Positions 1-8,900 of a stretch of 41,689 nt of DNA are shown here, piece after piece. The stretch spans positions 1 to 41,689 of the IMG/VR virus record IMGVR_UViG_3300018423_000019; one strand, written 5' to 3'. Source of the DNA: a virus. Each line of letters starts with the position of its first letter. Within the stretch, counting starts at the first letter, position 1. A program made the position numbers and the translations under genes. The notes beneath the pieces were generated by a model, which made no database searches, was not told the origin of the DNA, and worked only from the letters and a program-made list of their open reading frames with translations.

Positions 1-2
1 CT

Positions 3-197
3 CGTCAAGTAACTAAAATTTCTGGTCGTGTTCTTACTATGGACAACGGTTCAAGAATTAACTGGGACTTCACAGGTACTGGTGATACAGTAGCAGTTGA
101 AGAAGCAGGTACAGGCATTGGCGCAGGTGTTGACGCAACTCTTGGTACATCAGATGACGTACTAACAGGTGCTGACGATACTGAAGGTGATGGCTAA
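3..197 (+). CDS. C-terminal end of a virion structural protein (partial)
   Basis: The open frame enters from the left edge (first whole codon at base 3) and stops at TAA 195-197, leaving 64 residues. It begins RQVTKISGRVLTMDNGSRINWDF and becomes a Gly/Thr/Asp-rich acidic tail with no Cys. The start lies outside the window. No family is recognised. The low-complexity polar composition and the position before fibre genes suggest a structural protein. A stem-loop follows immediately, so this gene probably ends a transcription unit. Confidence 0.6.
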   Translation, partial: RQVTKISGRVLTMDNGSRINWDFTGTGDTVAVEEAGTGIGAGVDATLGTSDDVLTGADDTEGDG

Positions 198-209
198 TAG
201 ATAGTACTA

Positions 210-233
210 TGGTGGGGGAGAAATCCCCCACTA
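210..233 (+). terminator. Terminator-like stem-loop after the partial gene
   Basis: GTGGGGGA (212-219) pairs perfectly with TCCCCCAC (224-231) around a GAAA tetraloop, and flanking G-T and T-A pairs extend the stem to 210-233. A GNRA-capped, G/C-rich stem just after a stop codon resembles T4-type intrinsic terminators or mRNA-end stabilisers. The downstream run (TAACTTTAG) is only mildly T-rich, so it may stabilise an mRNA end rather than terminate. The next gene starts 17 nt further on with no visible late promoter and may depend on read-through. Confidence 0.65.
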
Positions 234-250
234 ACTTTAGGATTTAGTTA

Positions 251-1219
251 ATGAAACAATTTGTAACAACAGGCGATTATACAATAAAAGTACAAGAAGG
301 CGGTACAGTAACTATTGATACTGGAAACTTGATTGGACAATTATACCTAACAGGTGATCTTGTTGTCAATGGTAATACTACAACTGTTTCATCAGCAAAC
401 TTGGAAGTTAACGATAATATTATTGTTATTAACAATGGCGAAACTGGTGTTGGTGTAACACTTGGACAAGCAGGTATTAGAATTGACAGAGGTAGTTTGC
501 CTGATACACAGATTTTGTTTGACGAAACAATTAACTGGAATGATCCTGTTTCACAAACTATTAGAACAGGTGCATTTACATTAATTGACGAAAACGGTGG
601 TAACATTGGATTACAAGTAAGAAGTATTACAACCGGTGGTGGTGATTTATTTTTAATTAATAGTGGTACTGGTGTTATTAGTGTTAGTGGAACTAACAAC
701 TACGAAGATCAAATTACAGACGACGACGATATTCCTAATAAAAAATATGTTGACAACGTTATTGCACAACAGGTTGCCGCGGCAAACTTTACAAGACTAA
801 GAACAGGTACTGCAAGTTTAACAGAAGTTGAAGTGTTTGACAGTGAAACAACTGGACACCCAAGTAACTTTGCTGTTACTGTTGACAGTATTACTACAGC
901 AAACTTCTATAATGATAGAACAGAAATGCATGATTTTAGATTTGTAAATTCTACTATTGAAACTACTAATAGTGGAGCAGATTTAACTTTAAGTGCGCCT
1001 GGCACAGGTTCTGTTGTAATTGATGACCAACTACATATTTTAGCAACACCTAGTGTTGATGATAATACTCTTGATCCGGCGGCTCCAACAGATGGTGTTA
1101 AAATTTATACTAAAACTCAAGACATTGGAAAAACTGGTATCTATTATGTAAATAGTAATAGTACAAGAGATGAGTTAATAAGCAAAAACAGATCATTACT
1201 TTTAAGTATGATATTTTAA
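251..1219 (+). CDS. Tail-fibre-like virion protein (322 aa)
   Basis: Translation starts at ATG 251 with AGGA at 239-242 eight bases upstream. The protein is Thr/Asn/Gly-rich and beta-rich. It has a 'GDLVVNGNTTTVSS' segment near residue 35 and NKKYVDN near 163-169, a motif common in fibre proteins of marine T4-like phages and repeated at the C-terminus of the 28687-29718 product. A 'LTLSAPGTGSVVIDD' segment near residue 245 recurs in the two ~490-residue fibre proteins downstream. There is no signal peptide or membrane segment. It most likely forms part of a trimeric tail fibre or whisker-like appendage. The exact structural position is not known. Confidence 0.75.
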   Translation: MKQFVTTGDYTIKVQEGGTVTIDTGNLIGQLYLTGDLVVNGNTTTVSSANLEVNDNIIVINNGETGVGVTLGQAGIRIDRGSLPDTQILFDETINWNDPVSQTIRTGAFTLIDENGGNIGLQVRSITTGGGDLFLINSGTGVISVSGTNNYEDQITDDDDIPNKKYVDNVIAQQVAAANFTRLRTGTASLTEVEVFDSETTGHPSNFAVTVDSITTANFYNDRTEMHDFRFVNSTIETTNSGADLTLSAPGTGSVVIDDQLHILATPSVDDNTLDPAAPTDGVKIYTKTQDIGKTGIYYVNSNSTRDELISKNRSLLLSMIF

Positions 1220-1228
1220 GGATGTAAA

Positions 1229-1561
1229 ATGGCAATAGCACAAGCGGCAATTGGAAACACAGATACAACGGTACTAACTGTACCGCCTCAAACTCAGTAT
1301 GCTATTACAACAGTTATGGTGTGTAATCATGCAGGTTATGATGCGGCAGGAACAAACGATTCGTCATTTGATTTGCATTTTGTAAAGAATACAGAACCAA
1401 AATCAAATACAAACATGGTTGTTAAAGAAATGCCTGTTCCAGGTGGAGAGACATTTACTTTTGATTCTGAAAAAATTATTTTAGAATCAGGCGATAGTGT
1501 AGTATTACTATCACAAGCACCATTGAATCTAAGTGTTACAGTAAGTTATTTGGAAGTTTAA
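1229..1561 (+). CDS. Small beta-sandwich-like virion protein (110 aa)
   Basis: ATG 1229 follows an AAGGA Shine-Dalgarno 9 nt after the previous stop. The protein is a short all-beta sequence with 'TVLTVPPQTQYAITTVMVCN' near the N-terminus and a C-terminal 'VTVSYLEV'. The same plan (L-TVP near residue 20, a V.N strand, 'G-D-V-V' before a closing strand) is seen in the 5222-5551 and 17429-17749 products, so the three are paralogues. It lies between fibre genes, so a fibre-capping or connector role is plausible but unproven. The next gene starts 2 nt after the stop, implying coupled translation. Confidence 0.7.
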   Translation: MAIAQAAIGNTDTTVLTVPPQTQYAITTVMVCNHAGYDAAGTNDSSFDLHFVKNTEPKSNTNMVVKEMPVPGGETFTFDSEKIILESGDSVVLLSQAPLNLSVTVSYLEV

Positions 1562-1563
1562 TT

Positions 1564-2067
1564 ATGCGTTTTCTAAGAGCACAATCAACAAATGCAAGAG
1601 GAATCTATGGTAATAAAGATATCCGTAGAGACATTAACGGCAAGATTGTCTTAGACAGTGATAATTCTGTTGTGGTTCCAATAGGAACAACTGCACAACG
1701 TCCTTCAAGTCCTGAAAACGGAATGATTAGATATAACTCAGATGAAAATGTATTTGAAGATTATGAAAATGGTAGTTGGGCGCCTATTAGACGTTTTGAA
1801 CCAGCAACTATTGTACAACAAAATTTAGGTAACGGCAATGATGTTGAAACTAAATTTGGTCCGTTAAACAACGGCGATACTTATAACCCTGCTCCAGCAT
1901 CAGCGGCAAATATTATTGTTACTATTGAAAACGTTTTTCAACTAGCAACTACAAACTATGTACTTGAACAAAACCCAAGCGGTTATGCCGCAGGTTGGTA
2001 TGTAGTATTTGGTACTCCTGTTCCAACAGGTAAACCAGTAACAGTCCTACATAATTTCGACAAGTAA
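1564..2067 (+). CDS. Fibre-associated protein with AQRP/MIRYN motif (167 aa)
   Basis: It begins 2 nt after the previous stop. Residues about 38-72 carry VPIGTTAQRP, GMIRYN and a closing aromatic/Trp strand (GSWAPI). This is the widespread phage-fibre motif that occurs twice in each of the two ~490-residue proteins downstream. The remainder is a beta-rich domain of unknown fold. A late promoter begins 4 nt after its stop. It is probably a virion protein that attaches to or extends a fibre. Confidence 0.7.
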   Translation: MRFLRAQSTNARGIYGNKDIRRDINGKIVLDSDNSVVVPIGTTAQRPSSPENGMIRYNSDENVFEDYENGSWAPIRRFEPATIVQQNLGNGNDVETKFGPLNNGDTYNPAPASAANIIVTIENVFQLATTNYVLEQNPSGYAAGWYVVFGTPVPTGKPVTVLHNFDK

Positions 2068-2071
2068 TTCC

Positions 2072-2080
2072 AATAAATAC
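2072..2080 (+). promoter_or_regulatory. T4-type late promoter (AATAAATAC)
   Basis: AATAAATAC lies in the gap between 2067 and 2102 and matches the T4 late consensus TATAAATA at 7 of 8 core bases. It is one of seven related intergenic sites in the window and the only one starting AAT rather than GAT. The start codon is 21 nt downstream, behind an AGAGGG Shine-Dalgarno. In T4 such sites are read by the gp55 sigma factor with the sliding clamp. Confidence 0.7.
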
Positions 2081-2101
2081 TGTTAGAGGGAACATAACAG
2101 T

Positions 2102-3574
2102 ATGTCACAAATAGCAAGAATATCAGGTCCATTATTAGCATCGAACTTAGTTCGAACACAGTCTGACCTAGCGTTTGAAACTGATCTACTTCATATTGGA
2201 TCGAGTAATACACGAATAGGTGTCCTTACAAATTCTCCAACAGACCTTGTACAAGTACTAGGACAGTCTTGGTACGGCGATGGTTATTTTACTAGAAAGA
2301 CTTCGGGAAATATTGAAGTTAGTACAACTGGCGTAAGAGCAACAGTTGGAGATATTAATTTAAATTCTGCTAATTTAGTTAGAGCAGAACAGTTACATAC
2401 TGACAATTTAGTTTTTAATAATAACGATATTACAAGTTTATCAAACAGTGACATAAACTTTCAACCTCATGGAACAGGTATTACACACTTTAGAAAAAAT
2501 GTAAACCATATTGGAGATATTGATGTTACTGGTAATGTTACTATTCCAGGTAACTTATCTGTTGGCGGTAACTTTGTATTTGGTGATGAAGAAACAGATA
2601 CAATTAATTTTAGTTTAGTAGATTTTTCACAAGACATAGTTCCTAATAGAACTGAGGATAATCTTAATTTAGGTAGCCCTACAAAAGTTTGGAATAACGT
2701 TACAGCCGCAAAAGCAAAATTTGGCGACATTGAAATTGATAATGATTACATAACTACAACAAGTTCGGGTAATAACTTAATTTTAAGAGCAAGTGGTACG
2801 GGTGCTATTGTCATTGATGATATGAGAATTAGCGGTAGTACATTAACTACAACAAACTCAACAACATTTAATTTAGATCCGGGTGCTAACATTGGGATTA
2901 GCGGAGTTGGAGCACTAAATGTTCCGCACGGTACTGAAGCAGAACGTCCTAACTTGTTTAGAGATGTTCGTTATAATACAACTACAAATTTCTTTGAATT
3001 ATTTTCAAGTGCATATACTCCGTTAAGGGGTATTTGGAGTGAAGATAGACAGACTTATGTACTAGCAAATGCTGGAAACTATTTCGATTTTACAACAAAT
3101 GGTGTTACAAATCATACATTGACAGATTTAGGAATTGTGTCAACTAGATTAGTTTCTCAGGATAATCTAACATTTGATAACGGAACTATTAGTAGCCAAG
3201 TAACTAATTCAGATATTAATCTAGTACCAAGTTCAGGTACAGTTAGAATGTATGATTTAGATTTTAATGGTGCTACTATTACTAACACAAGTCTAACGAA
3301 TGATTTTGTGTTTACTAGAACAAATAATGTACCTACGCAATACGGTCGTGTTGAATTTGCAGATACTGGCGGATTTGTAATTCCTTCGGGGTCATTAGCG
3401 GCAAGACCGGGTGGTGCAACACTACAAGAAGGTACTACACGTTTTAACGTTACCCTAGGATATCTTGAAACTTATGCTGATGGTAATTGGAATAACGTTT
3501 CGGGTGCAGGTGATACAGTTAATGAAGACTACATGGAAGAATTAGGCTTTATCTATACCTTAGCACTAGGTTAA
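2102..3574 (+). CDS. Tail-fibre-like virion protein, paralogue A (490 aa)
   Basis: The protein starts MSQIARISGPLL and aligns throughout with the 3743-5218 product: RISGPLL, DLAFETDLL, SDIN..P.GTG, a T/N-rich repeat around 'VTGNVTIPGNLSV', a GDEETDTI segment, then two AQRP-type motifs near residues 274 (VPHGTEAERP) and 427 (IPSGSLAARP). Both proteins end in a short helical 'DYMEELGFIYTLALG'-like tail. The repeated short beta segments suggest a fibrous trimer. It has its own late promoter at 2072. The close match in length and motif spacing to its neighbour indicates tandem duplication followed by divergence. Confidence 0.8.
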   Translation: MSQIARISGPLLASNLVRTQSDLAFETDLLHIGSSNTRIGVLTNSPTDLVQVLGQSWYGDGYFTRKTSGNIEVSTTGVRATVGDINLNSANLVRAEQLHTDNLVFNNNDITSLSNSDINFQPHGTGITHFRKNVNHIGDIDVTGNVTIPGNLSVGGNFVFGDEETDTINFSLVDFSQDIVPNRTEDNLNLGSPTKVWNNVTAAKAKFGDIEIDNDYITTTSSGNNLILRASGTGAIVIDDMRISGSTLTTTNSTTFNLDPGANIGISGVGALNVPHGTEAERPNLFRDVRYNTTTNFFELFSSAYTPLRGIWSEDRQTYVLANAGNYFDFTTNGVTNHTLTDLGIVSTRLVSQDNLTFDNGTISSQVTNSDINLVPSSGTVRMYDLDFNGATITNTSLTNDFVFTRTNNVPTQYGRVEFADTGGFVIPSGSLAARPGGATLQEGTTRFNVTLGYLETYADGNWNNVSGAGDTVNEDYMEELGFIYTLALG

Positions 3575-3585
3575 TATCCATTTTC

Positions 3586-3594
3586 GATAAATAC
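3586..3594 (+). promoter_or_regulatory. T4-type late promoter (GATAAATAC) with long leader
   Basis: GATAAATAC is identical to the sites at 11272, 18877 and 28663. It is the only late promoter here that is not close to a start codon: the next start (GTG 3743) is 148 nt away, against 15-26 nt at the six others. With T4-like spacing, transcription would begin near 3600, exactly at the left arm of the hairpin at 3601. Confidence 0.75.
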
Positions 3595-3600
3595 TATTAA

Positions 3601-3742
3601 CATACTACAAGACCGATTAAGGGAGAGAGACCCTTAGTTGTAGTATGGGACATACTGTGGTTAGCCAGCAAAGAGCCGAGCAATAATGTAAGGATGAAAA
3701 TTAGGCTAGAGGGACAGGATCCCCGTATTGAGGAGCAATAAA
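3601..3742 (+). promoter_or_regulatory. Structured 5' leader with two competing hairpins
   Basis: CATACTACA (3601-3609) pairs with TGTAGTATG (3639-3647), enclosing an inner stem TAAGGG/CCCTTA (3618-3623/3631-3636) with a 7-nt loop. The same right arm can instead pair with CATACT at 3651-3656 (AGTATG 3642-3647, GGA loop, extended by G-U pairs), so the two folds exclude each other. TAGCC (3662-3666) can also pair with GGCTA (3704-3708). No protein reading frame of useful size is present; a 13-codon frame at 3645-3686 lacks a Shine-Dalgarno. It matches no RNA family I recognise. A regulatory leader or small RNA is inference. Confidence 0.5.
3730..3735 (+). promoter_or_regulatory. Shine-Dalgarno that fixes a GTG start
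   Basis: GAGGAG sits 7 nt before GTG 3743. The frame stays open upstream to TTG 3728, but that codon overlaps this ribosome-binding site and has none of its own. Starting at GTG gives MAVGRISGPLL, which lines up with MSQIARISGPLL of the paralogue at 2102. GTG 3743 is therefore the likely start. Confidence 0.8.
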
Positions 3743-5218
3743 GTGGCTGTAGGTCGTATTTCGGGTCCGCTTTTAAAGCAAAATCTTCTTCGTAATGGAG
3801 TTGATTTAGCATTTGAAACGGATTTACTTTACTTAGATGTTAATAACCGCAAGATCGGCGTCAATACCGCTAGTCCACAATACGATTTAGATATTAACGG
3901 AACACTAAGATCAATTGATTCAGTAACTTCAGGTACTGCTTATGTCGGCGATGTACGTATAAGTGGTAATACTGTTGAAACAACTGGAAACACATTACAA
4001 CTACAAACAGTAGGATCAGACAAAGTTACTTCATTAAAAACTTTTGAAGTAGACGATTTAAGATTTCAAACAAACGTAATTTCTACAACAGTATCAAATG
4101 CTGATATTGATATTTTTCCAGACGGAACTGGAGAAGTTAACATTACAGGTCATACTAATATTACAGGTAATTTAGATGTTACAGGAAATATTAATGCTAG
4201 TGGTGATGTAACAGTTGCAGGTAACGTTGTAATAGGCGATGAAGCAACAGATACTATTAGCATTAATGCAGGTATTACTTCAGATTTATTACCAGATCAA
4301 ACTGCAACATACAACTTAGGTACACCAGCAAAAACATGGAATAGTATTCATGCTGGAAGTGCTTACATTGATGACATTCAAATCGATACTGGTGTAATTC
4401 AAAACACAGTTTCAAATGCAGATTTAGAATTACGTTACGCAGGTAATGGATCTGTTATTATTGACGATTTTATTTTTAAAGGTAGCAGAATTAGTTCTGC
4501 TAATGATATTACTATTGCACCTGCAAGTGGTGTAATGGATATTGACGCTACTGGATCTATTAGAATTCCGTCAGGCACAACAGCACAAAGACCAGCAATT
4601 CCAGCAGTTGGTATGATTCGTTATAACACAGATACAAATAAGTTTGAAGGTTATGACGGTAACTGGATTGTACTAACAGGAGTATATGACCTAGATGCTG
4701 ACACATATATTACAGCAGAATTAACACCAGGTGCAAATGATGATACTATTAGATTTTATGCAGGTGGTTCACTAATTGCTACAGTTACACAACAAGAATT
4801 TAATGTTGCTAGATTACAAGTTGACAGTATAAGACTTGACGGTAACACTATCAGTACAACAACTGCTAATACAGACTTAATTTTATCACCAAACGGTACA
4901 GGCGGTGTACAAATTGGTGATGTTAATATTAGTGGAAGTACTATAAATAATACTGTAGCCGGCGGTGCTTTAACGTTTTCTAGCCCAAATGGAGGCTATT
5001 TTAAGTTTGACGGTACTGAAGGGTTTGTTGTTCCGGTAGGTACTGGTGCTCAAAGACACCCTTCACCAGTTATTGGTATGATGCGTTGGAATACAACAGA
5101 CGGAAGATTAGAAATTTATGATGGTACACAATGGGATTCAGTTGCAGGTAGTTCAGGTGCTGTTTCACAAACAGATGCACAGAACATTGCATTGGAGTTA
5201 GTACTAAGTTTAGGATAA
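3743..5218 (+). CDS. Tail-fibre-like virion protein, paralogue B (491 aa, GTG start)
   Basis: This is a paralogue of the 2102-3574 product with the same order: RISGPLL, DLAFETDLL, SNADI...PDGTG, a run of 'ITGNLDVTGNI' type repeats, GDEATDTI, and AQRP motifs near residues 275 (IPSGTTAQRP) and 430 (VPVGTGAQRH), each followed by M(I/M)R(Y/W)N and a Trp strand. It is beta-rich and fibrous in character, with no catalytic motif. GTG is chosen over the upstream TTG because of the GAGGAG site and the match to paralogue A. It is the only forward gene here with a non-ATG start and the only one with a long structured leader. Confidence 0.8.
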   Translation: MAVGRISGPLLKQNLLRNGVDLAFETDLLYLDVNNRKIGVNTASPQYDLDINGTLRSIDSVTSGTAYVGDVRISGNTVETTGNTLQLQTVGSDKVTSLKTFEVDDLRFQTNVISTTVSNADIDIFPDGTGEVNITGHTNITGNLDVTGNINASGDVTVAGNVVIGDEATDTISINAGITSDLLPDQTATYNLGTPAKTWNSIHAGSAYIDDIQIDTGVIQNTVSNADLELRYAGNGSVIIDDFIFKGSRISSANDITIAPASGVMDIDATGSIRIPSGTTAQRPAIPAVGMIRYNTDTNKFEGYDGNWIVLTGVYDLDADTYITAELTPGANDDTIRFYAGGSLIATVTQQEFNVARLQVDSIRLDGNTISTTTANTDLILSPNGTGGVQIGDVNISGSTINNTVAGGALTFSSPNGGYFKFDGTEGFVVPVGTGAQRHPSPVIGMMRWNTTDGRLEIYDGTQWDSVAGSSGAVSQTDAQNIALELVLSLG

Positions 5219-5221
5219 GAT

Positions 5222-5551
5222 ATGGCAACATTTTTTAGAAACAAAGTAGAAAAAAGCGTAGGAACACAACCAATTTCAATACTAACTGTGCCACCGGCAT
5301 CGAAAGTTACAGCAATTGGTATGTCAGTTGCTAATCTACTAGACGGTAATACTAGAGTTAGTATTCAAATTAAAGACGATACAAGTGTATTAGGATATTA
5401 TATCAAAGATGTTATGATTGCACCTAATGCGGCCTTAAGGGCAATTAATGGTGGTGAGAAATTAGTCTTACCAGGAAATAATGAAGTAGTAGTTACAGCA
5501 GATCAAGATGATGCTGTTGACGTAATTCTTAGTTACGTGGAGATTGTATAA
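5222..5551 (+). CDS. Small beta-sandwich-like virion protein (109 aa)
   Basis: ATG 5222 lies 3 nt after the previous stop with AGGA just upstream. It shares 'SILTVPP' near residue 20, a V.N strand, and a 'VVVTADQDDAVDVILSYVEI' end with the 1229-1561 and 17429-17749 products. All three occur directly beside fibre genes. Its TAA overlaps the next ATG by one base (TAATG), so translation is probably coupled. The function is unknown; a role as fibre connector or stabiliser fits the context. Confidence 0.7.
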   Translation: MATFFRNKVEKSVGTQPISILTVPPASKVTAIGMSVANLLDGNTRVSIQIKDDTSVLGYYIKDVMIAPNAALRAINGGEKLVLPGNNEVVVTADQDDAVDVILSYVEIV

Positions 5552-5949
5552 TGGTACAATATGTAGGATCAGCACCGTTAGAAGGACAAACTAGCGATAG
5601 ATATTTTTATGCATTGCGTAGGGACGATGACGGACAACTTTTTATTGCAAAGGTTGATATTGCTTCTCCTACAGACGAGTTGCAAGTTAATAGACCAGGT
5701 GGTCCAGATGGTAACTTTGCAGAATGGCAAACTGGTGAAGACTTCTTTGAGGGAAGAAACCCTAATCACGAACTAGTTTTTGATAACTTAAACTATGAAC
5801 AAATGCGTTGGGATGAAAAGAACATTTATTATTATGTAAATGATTCTGGAGAATTGGTGTTACGTATTAACACTAAATATGATTATGATGATACAATTTC
5901 AGCAGATCACTTACCATTTGGTTCAAATGCAACAGGATATAGTGGATAA
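5551..5949 (+). CDS. Uncharacterised structural protein (132 aa)
   Basis: It is linked by TAATG overlaps to the genes on both sides, so it is made together with the 1773-residue protein. It is acidic, Asp/Tyr/Asn-rich and lacks Cys. 'YFYALRRDDDGQLFIAKVD' near residue 18 and 'YYYVNDSGELVLRINTKYDYDD' near residue 94 look like paired beta-hairpins. No catalytic motif or named family is recognised. The coupling suggests a chaperone, adaptor or small subunit for the following giant fibre protein. Confidence 0.6.
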   Translation: MVQYVGSAPLEGQTSDRYFYALRRDDDGQLFIAKVDIASPTDELQVNRPGGPDGNFAEWQTGEDFFEGRNPNHELVFDNLNYEQMRWDEKNIYYYVNDSGELVLRINTKYDYDDTISADHLPFGSNATGYSG

Positions 5950-8900
5950 TGGCTGAATTTAACCTAGCAAGAATTAGATATACATGGAAAAATATATGGT
6001 TGCAAGGTGCGACATATATTAAAGATGATATTATTAGACATGGTGGTAACACTTATGTTTGTATGGTTGGTCACACATCAAGTCAAACAAGTTTTGATCT
6101 TGATCTAAGTGCTGATCCACCTAAATGGTTAAAAATGGCAGATGGTTACCAATGGAAAGGTAACTGGGTTGTTGACACACTTTATAAAGAAAACGATCTA
6201 TTTAAATATGATGGTATTGTATATAGAGTAACACAAGAACATAGATCAAACGAAGACGCCGCAATTGGTATTACCGAAGATGAAGATAAACTTATTGGAT
6301 TCGCCGCTACTACTAATTGGAGAAGAGACTGGACTCCGTTAACAAGATATAGAAAAAATGATGTTATCTTATATGGTGGTTATGCTTACAACTGTATTCA
6401 GGAACACACATCATCATCAGTAGTTTCTGGTCTTGAAGTAGACGCAGATAAATGGCAAATTATTTTCAGAGGCGACAATTTTAGAATTGAATGGCGCCCT
6501 TCAACTAGATACAGATATAATGATGTAGTACGTTATGGTGCTATCATTTACAGATGTATCGCAGGACACACTTCAGATTCAAACCCACTAAACGGGCTTG
6601 AACAAGACTTAGCACATTGGGAAATTGTAATTTCTGGTGTACGTTATTTAGGCGGTTGGCAAGATGCTGGCGACTCAGTAGGTGTACATTACAGAGTAGG
6701 CGACCTTGTCAAGTGGGGTCCTACTATTTGGCGTTGTACAGAACATCATACATCAACAGGTAACTTCCAAGAAGATTTCTTTGATATTTGGATGCCTGGC
6801 ATGGGTTTTGAAAACGAATGGTCGGCTACAACATATTATCAACCAGGTGACGTAGTTAACTACGGTGGATATACATATACATCAATGACTAATAACGTTG
6901 GTAGTGCGCCAAGTGTAACAGGTGTATTCTACGAAGGCGAAAGTTTACAAGGTCAATACGATTGGGAATTATTAATTACCGGTTATAAAATGACAGGCGA
7001 ATGGGAAGCCGGCATTGAATATAAAACTGGTAGTGTTGTAAGAAATAAAGGTTTTGTTTATATTGCTGTACAAGATAGCCAAGGTGTTCAACCAGATGCA
7101 CTAGATCCTGAATGGAGAGGATATTACGATCCGGGTTCAACAAGATCTGCAGAAGGGTCTGTTTCAATGTACTGGCAGTTAGTATTAACTGGTCCTTACT
7201 ACAGAGGCGAATGGTATTCAGATCAAGATTATGTATTAGGTGACATTGTTGTTCAAGCGGGAACAACTTGGAAATGTGTACAAGCACACGAAGGTGACGA
7301 TTCAACACTAGTTGAACCAGCATTAGATAACGGAAGTTATTGGGAGAAAATGCTTCAAGGTTCGCCTGGTAACGTAATGCAACACAGAGGTGACCTAAGA
7401 GGTCACGATGGAACCGACCATGCTAGAATTACTATTGGTGATCCAGGAGATGCATTAAAACAAGTTAACGATCAAGCAACTTGGGAACCATTTGGACAAA
7501 CACCAAAGGTTTATTATGTTGCTACATCAGGTAGAGATGCTAGTGGATTTGGATTAAGTTCAACATCACCATTTAGATCAGTTAAGTATGCAACACAATA
7601 TATCTTAGCAGACGAAGCCGCAAGAGCGCCAGCAACAATTTTTGTTGCAACAGGAATTTATGAAGAAATTCTTCCAATTAAAGTTCCGGCAAATGTTGCT
7701 ATTGTTGGCGATGAACTAAGAAGTACTACAATTAAACCAGCATTAAACAACGAAGAAAGAGATATGTTTCAAGTGCGTAACGGTTGTGGTATTAGAAATA
7801 TGACCCTACAAGGATTACGTGGATCATTAGGTGAGCCTAATGTGTATGGTGCTCAAGTTCCAACAGCAGGTGCATTCGTAGCACTTGATCCGGGAACAGG
7901 CCCAGACGATACAAGTGTTTGGGTTACAAATAAATCAACATACGTACAAAACGTAACAACAATCGGTCATGGATGTGTAGGTCTTAAAGTTGATGGAGAA
8001 TTACATGACGGTGGTAATAAATCTATTGTTGCAAACGACTTTACACAAGTAATTTCAGAAGGCATTGGAGCCTGGGCAAACAAAGACGGCAGAATGGAAC
8101 TTGTTTCCGTGTTCACTTATTACTGCCATATTGGTTACTATTGTACAGCAGGTGGTAAAATTCGTGCTACAGTTGGTAATAACTCTTATGGTAAGTTTGG
8201 TTCTTTTGCTGAAGGTGAACTAGCAAGTGAAAGTCCTATTACTGCTACAGTAAACAACAGATACTATGATGCCGAAGCACCAACAGTATACAGTAACGCA
8301 AATAAAATTTTTGCAATTGGTTATACACACGCCGGCGGCCATTATACAGATGTTACATTTAATATTACAGGTTCAGGTAGCGGAGTTAGTGTAGATAATA
8401 ACTTTGCTGAATTAAGAAACGGATCGATAAGTGAAATTAGATTACTTGATCCAGGTGATTCATCACCAACAGGTGGTAGAGGACATATTACAGGTATCAG
8501 AAACTCGGCACAAGGCGGAGACAATATTTCAATTACTATTGCACAATCAGATAACAATGGTCCTGATTACTATGTTGGTAGAGCAGTACTAGCAGTTAGC
8601 AACATTTCGGGAGCAGATCCAAATAGAGTAGATGATCCAGAATTGTTCCCACAAACGTATACTAATGTATCAGGTACATCTAATAATATTTTTGCTAGTG
8701 TAGGTACGTTTAATATTACAGTTGACGAAACTGGAAACATTACAGCAATAGTACCAATTAATGGCGGACACAGTCATAGGGTTGGTGATCAAATTACAAT
8801 TTCAGATGCTGATTTAGGCGACCACGGTGGCGCTGATGTTTCGTTTACAGTTTCTGAAATTTCACCAGGTATGAGAATTATTATTGAAGAAGGTGAAGGT

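Noticed and set aside
277-699. Long open frames on the reverse strand under forward fibre genes (also 13718-14035, 21754-22203, 29178-29666, 31851-32147)
   Set aside because: They mirror repetitive Thr/Gly/Val codons, lack ribosome-binding sites and have no family resemblance.
3645-3686. 13-codon reading frame in the long leader
   Set aside because: No Shine-Dalgarno, overlaps the hairpin arms, and no recognisable product.
3728-3742. TTG at 3728 as start of the 491-aa fibre gene
   Set aside because: The codon overlaps the GAGGAG Shine-Dalgarno and has no upstream site; GTG 3743 gives an N-terminus that aligns with the paralogue.
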